A DNA stretch of 64,000 nucleotides, taken from Pegea sp. RAD2-039. Its lineage: Eukaryota > Chordata > Thaliacea > Salpida > Salpidae. A program made the position numbers and the translations under genes. This document shows, piece by piece, positions 25,600 through 38,598 of this stretch (its first letter is position 1; every line of letters starts with the position of its first letter). A model generated the notes under the pieces. It was not told the DNA's origin. It worked only from the letters and a program-made list of their open reading frames with translations, and ran no database searches. Location of the stretch: positions 434,001 to 498,000 of the forward strand of contig JAQGEQ010000081.1 in the NCBI GenBank assembly GCA_034620365.1, in the 5' to 3' direction.

Positions 25600-28500
25600 C
25601 AGACTAATCATTAATGACAGAAGTTGTTCATGACAATTGTAATAGTATTTTTAACTTGTTTTAGAAACTTTATTAAATTTATTTAAGTATATTTTTGACA
25701 TGTAATTCATTAATAAGATTTAATTTATTTGTCAATAATAAGATTGTCAGTACAAAAGTAAGGGGTGTGAAAGTCTAAAATTAATTCTATAAGAGCTAAA
25801 TGCCACAGTTTAATATCGAATCGTACTAAAGAAAAAAATTCTGGTCTTAAAATGGTTTGTCAGAAAGAGAAATCGAATTAAAAAAATATATATATTTTAC
25901 CAACAGCGACAGCTAGCGGATGTTGTGATTTACAAATAACTTGTTTGATTTTTAAGAAACAAAAAAAGATTAAACTAAAGGAATAACAAACATCTCGCTT
26001 GATTTTGTTATTACCGAACGTTTGTATAGAAAATCAAATCAGCCTTTAAATTATTTGCTGATATTTTATGTTAAATTATTGCAATTAAAATAATTTTCCA
26101 CACGTAGTAGATGTAACCTTTTGCCAATTTCTTCAATAGTTCCTTTTTAATTTAAAATACACATTTAGTCAGCAAAATTTATATTTTAGAATAGTTAGTG
26201 AGTAAACAAAAGTTGAAACTAGCCAAGGACTTTGATCTCTGAAAAATTAATTTATAACGATTTCAAGGTTTTACCAGTTTACACCACAAACAGTAGATTA
26301 TAAGAAGATTATAAATAGCTTTATACTGACTGAAAGAGATTAGGTACAACGGTCTGATTTGGTTGATTGACTAAATATCATATTAATTTGAAGTTGAATG
26401 AATTTCAACAAAACTGTAATCAATATTACCAAGCAGAGAAACAACTGCTACCTTTTAACTTGCATATGGTTTCCTGGTATAATTTTCAAACGAAAAAAAT
26501 AAGTTGTTATCGTTTATAAAAGAAATTAAACCATACTTGTCTTTTTAAAGCTTAGATTAACTCTCTATAGGATTTTTTTAATACGAAAATCGATTTTGTA
26601 AAAGTAACTATAGATTAAGAATTGAAAAAAAAATTAACGTATCAGCGATTGGTTTTGATTATAAGTAGCTTCCTTAGCTGTTTTGAAATTTTTATTATTA
26701 GTTATTATATTATTAGATGATATTTTAAATGAAATTGCTTGTTTCTAAATTTAAAATGATTATCATTAAGGTTTAATTTTTTATGACCTTATCAACTTTT
26801 TTCAGAATTCAGTTAGACTTACTGTTATTTATAACCATTTGTATGACAATTAATTTTTTATCATTAGTAAATTTATTTTTGTCATGAAAATTCTTCAACA
26901 TTACTATTTGTAACTTAATTGTCTGAAAAGTATTCATAAAATCATCAAATCTTGCTCATTTTTCCACAAATTTAGCTTAATTGTTAATTTATAAACATTT
27001 ATTTATTATTATGTTTGTTTGGATCAACATTACTTAGACGTAGTCGTTAATCAAGAAGAAAATCTTTTTTAAAAGCAAACATTAATCCAATATTTATTAA
27101 AAATATCAATATTCTGCATTATATTAATTAAATTAGCATAAAATAGAGTGGAATTTATATATGATTCAAAATTCATTTCTGGAAAGGATTTTAATCTTTT
27201 ATTTTTAGAAAAAAATCAGATTTTGTAAACATAACTAAATCTACCTCGGTGGGAATCCAACTCACCCTTGCAGCGTGGTAGGCGAGAAATCTACCATTGA
27301 ACCACAAATGCTATAGAATGACAAAACTTTTTAATAGTACAAATTTTATCAGAACTTTGTGCATAAACAAACAAATCAAGCAAAAAATTTGTTAAAATTC
27401 TAGAATTATTGTAACTTGTATTATTTATCTGTGATAGAACTATTTATTTCAGTTTGTTAAATAATCGCTGTTTTAATACTTTAATAACTTTATAAAATCT
27501 GATTTTTTTAATTTAAAGAAAAATCAAATGATCAAAAATTGTTTTTCGAACGTGGTTTCAAAGCATTTTCTTAAAATTTTTTTCAAAATTCAAGAACAGC
27601 ATTTTCTACTTCTTTAAGTTTTATTTAAGTTAATAAAATAAACAAAAACAACTAGCGAAAGAAAGACAATTCAGAAAGACAAGCACCAGACAACAAGTAC
27701 AAAAAGACAATTCCTGCACTTTCACCAATTACTAATCTCGTTAGAAGCGACTTTATTGATACTTAATTATCAACAAAACCAACAACCTGTTGAATAGGTA
27801 GCTTTTAATTTAACTTAAATTATCAGCTTTTAAAAAATAATGAAACAAGATTTGGTACCTTTGATGTCAATTGAAAAAAAATCAAGCCTTAGTAAGCGAC
27901 TTCAATAATAATTGAAATTCATCAAAACCACCAATCTGTAGAAAAATTATTCTTTTTAATTCAACTGAATGCATCAGTTTCTAAATGAATTTCTTAAATG
28001 GAAGCAATGCACATTATGACAATATAAGAAACATAATCTTATATATAAACCTGTTTTAGTCTCATATTTGTGGGTTAAAACAGCAAAAAGTGAAGTTCTT
28101 AAAAATAAACATTTAAAAATAAAGTTGTTATTAATTTGCATTTATTTTTTTAGACTCAATTATAGTTTTTGATGTATACTTAAAAAAATAGAAACTGTAA
28201 TTTCTTAGTAAATGTTGTATGTAAAAAGTAATATTTGTTTCCTATAAAAAAGTTTGAAAAGAATGTATTTGTTAAAGAGAAGTAAATGTAATGAAGTACT
28301 TCTTGTCTTATTAGAGTTGAAATTAGATGTTGAGTAGTAAATTCACTTTTAACGAGTAAGTTTATGGGGTGAGCTCAAATTACATCGCAAGGGATGTAGC
28401 TGGTAAAGCATTTCATTGTTTAAATATGTATAAAATGAAATTGCATAACAGTTTAAGGATTTTCTTTAAGTAAATTTAATTTTTCAAAATTATTTAATAC

Positions 28501-30600
28501 TTACTATTTATAAAAACACATTTTCAATTAGCTTCACTAGGATTTGCATATTTATGATAGCATAACCGATCAAAATAATTTTACGGCGCAATAGCTGTAA
28601 ACTTTGCTAATTTAATCAGTAACTTTAATTAAATTTAAAATGTACAAGTGTTAAGCAAAAATATCATATTTTTATACGTTGAAAAATAAAAGAAAGTGGA
28701 AATTATCCAAGGGTATTGAGTTCTGAATAGATGATTATTAACGAATTCAATTTTTTGCCCGTTTAAACCACAAATACTAGAATATAAGAAGCTTTTATAT
28801 AATAATAAACTGAAACAAAGCTCCATTTCTGATGAAAGAATATCTTTGAACTAATTTGGAGTTGAATAAATTTTAACGAACTTCAATCAATATTAACAAG
28901 GAGAAATATAGTCTTAATGCCATATTTAACAATTAGATTTCTAAAACACCATTTTTGATACAACTTCTCGATTATAATTTATTATTGAATAACATTTTGA
29001 AATCTATTTTTTATCCAAGTATACATAAAAGCAAATTGCAATTTCGATTAAGCAATAAAACAATTTAAACAAAAAATACAGAATTATCTAGAAAAACTAG
29101 CAAACAAACTTTTTAATGTACTGATGATAATATTTAGAATATTTTATTGTGTAAACATCTTTGAGGGCAGGTAACACTTCCCCTTAATAATATACTTTAG
29201 TTATACCTTACTAACAAAAGAACATACTTTTTGAAGTTACTTACTTTGTAATAATCGATCTTTTCATAGTTGAAAGAAATGCTAAAATATCAAATATTGA
29301 TTGACAAACGCGGTGTTAAAAGCATTTTCTTAAAATTATTTAAAATTCAAATGATATAATTGAAAATCATCCAAACCAATAATCTATACAACTGTGAATT
29401 TTCATTGTTAACTGAATATATCAGTTTCCAAATAGGCCTGTCACAGTATAAATTGTCTGTCAACTGGAAACGATAACCTGATAAATAAGCCTGTTTTAGT
29501 TTCATATTTGTGGGTCGGAACAGAAAAAAAGTAAGGGCCATAAAAACCAAACAGAAAAATTTAATTTCTTAATTATTTGTCGTGTTTTTTTTAATTATAA
29601 GGTTTTACCACTTAACACTACAAACAGTAGATTATACAAAGCTTTTATATAATTATATGCTGAGTACACAAGAATTAGAACAAAATTCACAGACGAATGT
29701 TGGCCTATATCTCGGGTTAATTTGAAGTTGAATGAAATTCATACTCCTCTATAGATATTAACAAGCAGTGTATCAAGTACTACTTTTTATCTCGCACTCG
29801 GTTCCCTTATATAATGTTCAAACGCAAAAAATTTGAAATGTATTCAACCTTTATATTATTACGTTTAAAGAAAGATATAGCTTAAACGACTTTTCAAAGC
29901 TTAGGTTAACTCTCATTAGGCTTTTTGAAACAAAAAATCGATTTTGTAATAGTATATAGACATAGGAATTTAAATATAATTAACAACTTAATGTCTGTTT
30001 TGGATTAAGAGTAGCTTATTTAATTCTTGTGAATCACGAAATTCGATAATTTTTTTATTCTACTTTTAAAAACAGTTATCAAAATAAATGGATTTATTAT
30101 AAATACAAAATCTTCCTCATTCTAAAGAAAGGAATTCGACATCAATTTCATTTTAACAAATTTAGCTGCTGTAGAAATTGAAAAATTAATAAATATATTA
30201 TTAGAAAACATTTTAAATAAAAATTTTTGCTTCTATGTTCGGAATGACAAAACATTTAAGAAGTTTAGAAGTTTTCTTTGAACTCAAAATTTGTTTAAAT
30301 ACTTTTCTGATTTTTCAAAATTTATTTTATCCTTGTTGACTTAGGTAGAACTCCAAAATAAAGCTGGTAAAATTTAGTTAAAATCCAAGAAATTGGATCA
30401 TCTTATATTAGTCTTCTTCATGTATGCTTATTACTACCCAAAAGATTTTTTTAGTCTAATTTATTTAATTTAGTTAATTATTAGTCTAATGAAAAACAAA
30501 ACAATCAAAAATTGTTTGTCCAACGCGGTGTGTCAAAAGCATTTTCTTAAAATTCTTTTATAAGTTCAAGAACAGCGTTTTTTGACTAAATAGAAGCATC
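25600..30600. repeat. Long segmental duplicate of 16060-20165
   Basis: V (25610), W (25901-25925), Y (26565), X (27020), tRNA-Gly relic (27241-27311), P hairpin (27963), Q (28378), then K-like (29160), another P (29410), a Y-like stretch (29900) and the GGAATGACAAAACATTTAAG stretch (30240). The right end stops where the 20.2 kb copy enters the zinc-finger cassette, which is absent here. Confidence 0.7.
27241..27311 (-). pseudogene. tRNA-Gly-like relic, copy 3
   Basis: Minus strand starts GCATTTGTGGTTCAATGGTA. The anticodon loop reads CTACCAC and the T-arm GTGAG-TTGGATT-CCCAC has four of five pairs, the best T-stem of the three. The 3' acceptor strand does not pair. No sign that it is functional. 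Confidence 0.6.
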
Positions 30601-31578
30601 ACTTTAAAGCCACACAAATAATTTAATAATATTTAAACGTTGTGTCTGTATGTTTTATGTATGTTGAAAATATAAACGAAAACAAATACCAAAAAGACAA
30701 TTCTAGCATTTTAAGCAGAGGCTAAGTTCAATAGAAAACAGCTTTATTGATAACCAACAATAACAACAATCTGTAATTTTCTATTTTAATTCAACTGAAA
30801 ATATCAGTTTCCAAATTTTAGGAGAATTTAAATTAGTAGATTTTAGCTACCGCTTGAAAGAAAAAAAAAACCCAACCTTATAATTAATCCTGTTTTAGTC
30901 TCAAATTTGTGGGTTTAGACAGAGAAAAGTAAAGGTCATGAAAACAAAAAAACGAAATTAACTTTTACATAATCCAAAACAATTCCTTATATTTAGCTAT
31001 TTGTTTTGAAGTTGTTTTTGCTAAAAGTGCTTTGTATAGGTTTTGGTCTAAGATATTTTTAGTAAAGTTTTAACGATGTTTTTTCAACACTTTGATTTCA
31101 AATCTCTACTGTTTTGAAAAAGCTCTAAATTAATTTTTCTCTAACTAAATTAATTTTTCTAAATTTCTCTTAAGAGACAATAGAAAATTTAATTTAATTT
31201 TCTAAACATTTTAGAATAATGAAGTTCATATAATTTATCCATAACAGAACTCTTTTCATTTAGCTATCTAGTTTGCTGCTTTCTGCGAACTGTAGAATGA
31301 ATAAACATTTAAACAAATCAATGATTACGTTGCAAAATCTATTCACATTGTTTACATTATAAAACTTTATTACGCAACAAGATTACTATAAAGACATGAT
31401 TATTCATTATTACCATCGATAAAATTTTACTACAGATAAAGTCAACTACAGATTCTTTCGATAAATCTAAAATGTCAAAGAGATTTTCTATAGTAACTTC
31501 AAACTGGCTTTTCTCAGATGTGAATACGAAGTTATTTTTGAAAAAGTTTTATTTTGAAACTGACTACTTGTATAAATT
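30601..31578. repeat. Repeat block P-S and H, LINE target
   Basis: P hairpin at 30793-30809, TTTGTGGGTTTAGACAG near 30906 and TGCTAAAAGTGCTTTGTATA near 31019. The 31240-31550 stretch is weakly like 14165-14500. It ends inside H (GACTACTTGTATAAATT), which the LINE interrupts. A small minus frame over 31488-31685 crosses the LINE edge and is meaningless. Confidence 0.5.
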
Positions 31579-32189
31579 CTATGGTGTATAAATATGGTGA
31601 TATCAGAAAAATCGAATCTGTTCAGGCAAAATTTACGAGATTGGTTTGCAGGAAACTTAATATCAAATACGAGAGTTATAAGCATCGTCTCAGCTTCTTC
31701 AATCTATATACTTGGGAAATCCGAAGAATTAAATACGACCTTATTCTGATTTTTAAAATTATTCACAACCTAATTGATCTTCAGTTTGATGACTTTTTCT
31801 CCATTAGTCCCTCCTTCAAGTTATATCAACTTAGAAGACATAATTTACATCTTAATAAGCCCAATCCACCAGCAACGTTAACCAGATTAAGTTTTTATCT
31901 CATACCGCACAATCAGTACATGGAACAATCTGCCATCAGAGATTATCATGTCAAAATCACTTATGCTGTTCAAGAAAAAGCTGAATTGTTATAATATCGC
32001 CAACATTGCCATTTCTAAACTGTGAATTTTTCTCTTTTACAGTACTATGATTCTGTGCAATTCTTCATTGTCATATACTTTTTCGTTTACACGTCAAATA
32101 GATCTAATTTGTGAGAATGTGTGTTAGCGAGAGGTGCTCTCTTTAGGCACCCTCCTTCACATTTATTGTAATAAATAAATAAATAAATT
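31579..32189 (+). mobile_element. 5'-truncated LINE (non-LTR retrotransposon) 3' end
   Basis: About 610 bases holding the C-terminal end of a LINE reverse-transcriptase protein, a 3' UTR with a GGTGC/GCACC hairpin near 32132-32152, and an (AATA)n tail at 32169-32188. It splits an H module: GACTACTTGTATAAATT lies to the left and TTGGTATTTTGTTTAACAGT to the right, where intact H copies at 2437 and 8922 run straight through (minus a few bases). AAATT on both sides may be a short target duplication. Family looks like the Jockey/CR1 group by protein pattern; the exact clade is not resolved. Confidence 0.8.
31580..32025 (+). pseudogene. LINE ORF2 C-terminal remnant
   Basis: Reads IESVQAKFTRLVCRKL then WEIRRIKYDLILIFKIIHNL, the pattern of the region after the reverse-transcriptase domain (VQ..FTRL, E.RR...DL...FKI). 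The open frame runs to 31994, but the typical ending FISYRTISTWNNLPSEI..LFKKKL lies in a different frame from about 31897, so there is a frameshift at the T run 31892-31896. The element is dead. The first in-frame ATG at 31554 lies in flanking DNA and is not its start. Confidence 0.75.
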
Positions 32190-33109
32190 TGGTATTTTGT
32201 TTAACAGTTCTGCTTGACCAACTTTATACAATAGTATTTAAATTATAATTGAAAACTGTTCAGCTTCAGTAAGAATGTATAGAAAAGTAAAATAATAAGT
32301 ACAAGATGCAACTAAGTTGCAGCACTTCAAAAAATCAACAGCAAATTATTTAAATAAGTGATAATCATTTAAACAGAGATAGAAATTTAATTTCAATAAC
32401 AGACCTTGTATAATGCTTCACTAGCAAAAAGATTATTTACCATAAAATCACTCGTAACAATTAACGGGTTTAAAAAACTAATCTTTCTGACGTTGATAAG
32501 CAGGTTGCATTAAATCTTAAATCTTATGTATGAAGTGGTTTCAATCCTAAGTTTGTGATGCTGAACAACAATAATTTTATATAAATTATAAGTTGAAACT
32601 TATTCAACCTCAAAATAATAATAAACAATAACATAAACAATAACACCCAGATATCAGGTAAAACTTCGTTATACTCAGGTTATATATTATTGCATTCTAA
32701 TCTAAGGTTTCTAAGTTAAAATTTTAAAACGTTTCCTTTCTGCAAAATTTGGTAAATTTTTAAAATTATGCAATTTTTGCTTGATTTTTTTATTATAAAA
32801 TTCCTTATTTTCTTACTACAGTCTTACTAATTTTATGTTGTAGTTGCAATGTGAAATTAAAAAATAAAATTTCTATAAATTTAAATTGTAATGACTAATT
32901 TTTAAATGAAAATAATAAAAAATTCTCAAAGCATTTTCAATAATGACACTGATAATAACATTTTTTATATATTTCTATGTATTGGATGTTTATATTGTTA
33001 AAATTGTAAAATTTGTTAACTTAATTTAGTAAATTAATATTCTAATAAGTTTACACTTTCAGTAAATTATGTTAAAAATATTTTCCATTTTTGCAGTTCA
33101 GAAAATATA
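32189..33109. repeat. Repeat block H-I-Z-A
   Basis: Resumes H after the LINE, then I/R (TCACTCGTAACAATTAACGG near 32449) as in 9000-9350, then joins Z (hairpin 32592-32608) and A near 32690. The 32930-33100 stretch repeats at 43670-43830 and 60250-60400 (AAAGCATTTTCAATAATGAC). Confidence 0.6.
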
Positions 33110-35320
33110 TTCAATAAAAAATTTAAGAATAAATAGAAATAATATAATATTTTAATAATATAGATCCTTAACAACTTCAAGTGTTTTTTAGCTTGATATG
33201 TTCGCTTATGTTTCTACTTTCATTAGAAAAACTATTTATATAATTTATAAGTTGAAACTTGTTCAACCTCAAAATAATAATTAATGATAACCTTAATAAT
33301 AACACCCGAATATCAGGTAAAATTTTGTTATACTCATCTTATATATTATTGCATTTTAATTTAATGTTTGTGAGTTAAAGTTTTAAAATGTTTACTTACT
33401 GCAAATTTTGGTAAATCTTTTAATTTTGAAATTATGCAATTTTTGCAAGATATTATTATTCAGAAATTCCTTATCTTTCTTACTACAGTCCTACTAATTG
33501 TATGTTTTAGTTGTGAAATTTTAAAAAACTTTTCTATAAACTAAACTTGTTATTAACGCAACTAATTTTGGAAAACAGTCTCGTTTGTTTTGTAATGCAT
33601 TTTTTTATTGAATTTTAAGTGACTTTTATGTAAAATGCTGAAATTAGTATTCCAAATATAAAAAAGCTCGAAATAAAAAATCTAGCTAATCTCAGTAGAA
33701 AGCGAATCTGTTGATATTTGGTAATCAACAATAAGAAGCTAACTTTAATTCAACTGAAGTTATCAGTTTCCAAATTCTATTTTCAAAATTAGAGTGATAG
33801 AAGATGTCGGTTGAAAAATCCAGCCTTATAAGTAATGCTGTTTCAATCTCACGTTTGTTGGTTAAAACAAATAGAAGTAAACTTCATGAAAGAAAAACAA
33901 AATATTAATAATAAATTAATAATAGTATTAGTAAAAACATAAATAATAATAATAATTATGTATTAATATGCATCCATATTATTTTTTAGATTTTGAATTG
34001 TAGTTTTCAATTTATACTTAAAAATAAAGAAAATTAACCTTTTTAGTAGATTATATAATTGAAAATTAATATCTGTTTGCAATATTAATAATTGAAAAGA
34101 ATGTATGTGTTAAAGAGAAACCAATGTAATCAAATACTCCTTGTCTGAATAGAGTTAAAATTAGATACAGAAAAGCATAGAACAACAAATAATGAAATTA
34201 ATTTTTTAAACAATTTTCCAATTAAAGTTGTTATCAATTTATAAATTATATTTTTACTAGATAAAATCAAATAAGTATGCAACAACTAGCGTATTTGCTA
34301 ATTTATCAACAAAAGTAAACTTTGAAGGTAAATTATAAAGATTCTAATACATTTTGTTGAATTTCTTAAACAAAAAACTTTTTCTAACGGAAGAAAAAAA
34401 CATAGTTGAAAACTGACAGCTATAACTGTTGTTTGTTTTGAATTTTATAGCTTTTTAAATAAGAAAATGATTTGTTCATCATGGAAAGTAATCTAAAAGA
34501 TAAACTTTTGCTTCGTATGCATTTCTTATGTTTATAATTAAAAACAATCTTAAAGCAGACTAATCATTAATGACAGAAGATGTCGATGACAATTGTAATA
34601 GTATTATTAACTTGTTTTAGAAATTTTATTAAATTTGTTCAAGTATATCTTTGACATGTAATTCATTAATAAGATTTAATTTATTTGTCAATAATAAGAT
34701 TGTCAGTAAAAAAATAAGGAATTAAACAGTCTAAAATTAATTCATTAAGAGCTAAGTGCCACATTTTAATATGGAATCATACTAAAGAAAAAAATTCTGG
34801 TCTTAAAATGGTTGGTCAGAATGAGAAATCGAATTAAAAAAAATATGTAGTTTTACCAACAGAGACAGCTAGCGGATGTTGTGATTTACAAATAACTTGT
34901 TTGATTTTTAAGAAGCAAAAAAAGATTAAACTAAACCAAAAACAAACAACTTGCTTGATTTTGTTATTACTGAACGTTTGTAGAGAAAATCAAATCATCT
35001 TTTAAATTATTTGCTGATATTTTATGTTAAATTAAATCGATTAAAATAATTTTGCACACGGAGTAGATGTAACCTTTTGCCAATTTCTTCAATAGTTCCT
35101 TTTTAATTTAAAATACACATTTAGTCAGCAAAATTCATATTTTAGAATAGTTAGTGAGTAAACAAAAGTTGAAACTAGCCAAGGCCTTTGAGCTCTTGAA
35201 AATTTATTTATAACGGTTTCAAGGTTTTACCAGTTTACACCAAAAACAGTAGATTATAAGAAGCTTACAAATAGCTTTATACTGAACGAAAGAGATTAGG
35301 TACAACGTAATTTGTTCGTA
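33110..35320. repeat. Long repeat copy Z-A-B-P-U-V-W-Y start
   Basis: Z hairpin at 33251-33267, A near 33350, B near 33558, P hairpin at 33752-33768, U near 34300, V near 34567, W core at 34858-34882. It is the longest uninterrupted version of this order and serves as reference for 2626-4330 and for the deleted copy at 15430-17000. Confidence 0.65.
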
Positions 35321-36394
35321 CATAATTTTAATTTGTTAAAGTTATGTAATAATTAATATTTATAAAAAACGTTTCTATTTAGCTTTACTAGGATTAGCAA
35401 AGTTTATCTTTATGTCACCCGTAAAAAAGGACAGGTTCCAAAAGAACAAGACAACACCAACAAGAACGTGCTTTCAATGTATTGAATTTTAAAACTATTG
35501 TATAAAGTAACCTCAATCCTTAGTTTATCATTTTCAACGGATATAACTTTTAAATTTTACAAGCAAAATTTCATCAGGAGAATACATGCAATATAATATT
35601 AAAATTGTACTTCCTAAAAATTTTATTTTACGGAAATTTAATTTCAAATGAAATTATTTGTTTCTACGTTTACATAATTTACTTTTTACAGACTAAATTT
35701 GTAGTTGTTTTTAGTTATAACAAATTGCATAACAACTAAAATTTAAATAAATAAAAATGAATTTACTTTGTAAAAACTCTTCAAAATTAGAATTCGTATT
35801 TTGATGTTAGATCAAATTTTTTTATGAAATATTTATAAAATCATTAAAACTTTCAAATTTTTTATCCAAAAACATTTTGAAATACTTTTTGTAAATAAAT
35901 AAGCTAAATATAAATACATAATCTTCTTCATGAAATATAAAATAAATTTATAATCAATTTTAAGTTAATATGTTAAGCTCTTTTAAAATTTGAGATTTAA
36001 GTAAATATATTTTTAGAAAATAATTCAAATGAAATTGTTTGTTTTTATGTTTAAGTAATCAACTTTTTACAGACTTAAATTAAATTTGTTTTTGGTAATA
36101 ACACAATGTATAACAACTAAAATTTATAAAAATAAAAATGAATTTACTTTGTAAAAACTCTTCAAAATTAGAATTTGTATTTTGATGTTAAAACAAATTT
36201 TTCAATGAAATATTTATAAAATAATCAAAACTTTCACATTTTTTTCCAAAACATTTTGATTTAAAATTGGTAATCAAATATACTTAAATGTAAATTGCAA
36301 TTTCTATGAAAGAAAATAAACATAAGATAAAAGCAAGAAGTTATTACTAGATTTAATAAGTTTAGATGAAATGTATTAAAAAATTAATACTTAA
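35321..36394. repeat. R and D-E block with local tandem duplication
   Basis: 35330-35790 aligns with 49895-50330 (R with TGTCACCCGTAAAAAAGGAC near 35413). Within the block, 35650-35885 is repeated at about 36020-36265 (GAATTTACTTTGTAAAAACT in both) with about 135 bases between. E closes the block (AGTTATTACTAGATTTAATA near 36338). Confidence 0.6.
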
Positions 36395-36869
36395 AAGCTA
36401 GTGGAAAGGTTTAGAGTTATCAAAAAAGTATTTCTAAAAATTAAAATATTGTTATTAGTTTAAATTTATCTTTCTTATTTTATTTTGCTAATTGTGCTAA
36501 AACGGGAAAACAAAAAAAATTTAAATCCAAACGGTATTTTATTTTCAAAAAAACGATATTTTTTAATTTGTTAAGGATGTAATGAATTTAAGGTCTGAAA
36601 TTTAAAATTTACCAAAACCAACATGCTTTTAAAATATTATGCTTAAAACATAAACGTAAAAAAAATTACCAATAGTCTGTAGAAAGTTTTGCTTTTAATT
36701 CAACTGAATTTATCAGTCTCCAAATCTAAAACTGGTTTATAGCATCTTTGGTTAATCCACTTTACTTGCTGTTAGAAACCACCAAACATTATAAGTAGGC
36801 ATGTTTTAGTTTCAAATTTGATTCATGTTTCAAATATGGTTCAAATAAAAATTGCAAAATTTAAATAGA
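36395..36869. repeat. Repeat block E-F-P
   Basis: Parallels 1-290: TTTAGAGTTAT, AATTGTGCTAAAACGGGAAA near 36489, ACCAAAACCAACAT near 36611, P hairpin at 36702-36718. It leaves the P pattern near 36820 before the usual TTTGTGGGTT. Confidence 0.55.
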
Positions 36870-37330
36870 CATTCGCATTTTTATGTTTTGTTTAATAAAT
36901 GATAAACCAAGAAGAAATTATCATAATTAGGTTAATTGTCATTAGATTATCTACATTAAAGCTTCAAAGCTTAACAACTATCCCACATTTATTAGTTAAA
37001 AGGTGTTTTGGTTACTTTGAAAAGTGACGCTTGTTTTTTCAAAATTTCATTTAAAATGTTTTTAATCTATATCAAATAAAAATTCGTGGCTGAGCTCAAC
37101 CAAATACTATCTGCTACAAATTCTTTCAAATTTGTCTTCCAAGTATTGTAAGAGATATTAAAAAAAAAAGTATAGAAAGATCTAAGAGATACAGCAAACG
37201 AATTTTTTAATTGTATTGATGATGAAATTTAAAAAATTTGATTGTGCAAACTGTTTAATGGTAGGTTACAACTGATTACTACCAAAAGGGCTTACTCTGT
37301 GAAGTTATTAACTTTGTAAAAAATCAAAAA
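36870..37330. repeat. Repeat block, K and left flank
   Basis: Matches 57120-57560, 62480-62830 and partly 48640-48930: CCCACATTTATTAGT near 36982, AGATACAGCAAACGAATT near 37189, TTAATTGTATTGATGATG near 37207, GGGCTTACTCTGTGAAGTTA near 37288. Confidence 0.6.
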
Positions 37331-38381
37331 AAATCTCGTTTTAAAATACTTTTTCAGAATTAGAAATCAAATAAAAAAATTATAATCAAGTATAAACAGC
37401 GACAGCTAGCAGATGCTGTGATTTACATATAACTTGTTTGATTTTGAAGAGACAAAATAAATTAAACTAAACCTAAAAACAAACAACTCGCTTAATTATG
37501 TTATTACCTAAGATTTTTATTGAAAATAAAATCAGCCCTTAAATTATTTGCGGATATTTTATGTTAACTTAATGGAATTAAAATAGTTTTCAACGCGCAG
37601 TAGGTGTAAAACTTTGCTAGTTTCTTCACTAATTTTTTTGAATAAAAAATCACAATTACTCTGCAAAAAATTATATTTAAAAACGTTAGTTAGTAAAAAA
37701 AGTTTAAATTATCCAAGGCCATTGAGCTATGAAAAATGAATTAAAGCAATTCAAGGTTTTACCAGTTTACACCGCAAACAGTAGATTATAAGAAGCTTTT
37801 ATAAAATTATGAAATAAGTGAAAGAGTTTAGGTACATTGATCAGGTTCAGTTAATGTTCTAGGTTAAATATTGTTTGATTCTTTTATTGTTTAAAATCTT
37901 GTAGAAAAAACAAACATGTTTGAAAAATATTTTCAAAATTATTAGTACACAAATGATGTCAACGACTACTTATAGACTGTGTTAAATATTTTATATTTTT
38001 GTAAAGCTTTTTATTAACATTTGTTACTCGAAGTATGACTTTGTTAAAATAAAGTAATCATTTGCAATACTACAAAATACAAATCCTAAAAATGAAATAA
38101 AAGATTTAAACTTAAAATTGTCTATAAGAAACTTTCATTTTCATTTTAAGAAAAGCTTTATCTAAATAGCTACTCAACTTGTGAAGATAGATTTATTACT
38201 CTGAAAGCATACAAAAATACAAAAAAATCGTCGTTAAAAAGAGAAGAGTTTAATCAAGTAAAAATAAAACCTTTCTTTAAAATGTTTCTAAAGTTTAAAC
38301 TGACTTTTATGTAAAATGTTAAAGTTAGTATTCCAAACAAAATTAAGGTTTCATTATCATTTAATATAGAGACATCGAAAG
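37331..38381. repeat. W block and moderately unique left flank of ZNF2 cassette
   Basis: W core at 37394-37418 (AAACAGCGACAGCTAGCAGA) with the usual downstream tail. 37880-38040 matches 58060-58230 (GAAGTATGACTTT). 38290-38340 repeats GACTTTTATGTAAAATG, as at 33613. The stretch 38040-38290 matches nothing I could place. Confidence 0.45.
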
Positions 38382-38598
38382 CAACTAACCACATATATTT
38401 AAAGAACATAATGTTTACAATCATTTAAAAAGAACTTCAATAAATGTTTTATAGAGTTTAATCAAGTGGGCGTTTTAGCCACTAACGAAACATGATTTCA
38501 ACAGTGTTATTAACGAAGAATTATTATCCATTCTGATTCTTATATTATCATGACAAATAGATAAGTTTTGACTAAAGTTGTATTGTGCAAATTATCTA
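38382..38598 (-). other. ZNF2 3' flank
   Basis: Aligns with 20166-20376 (AACTAACCACAT; TGTGCAAATTATCTAT just before the stop). ATTAAA, a variant poly(A) hexamer, can be read on the minus strand at 38457-38462; this is weak evidence. Confidence 0.5.

Noticed and set aside
17695-27311. Functional tRNA-Gly genes
   Set aside because: The acceptor stem cannot pair, the T-loop lacks TTCGA, and the anticodon loop is changed, so only relics are supported.
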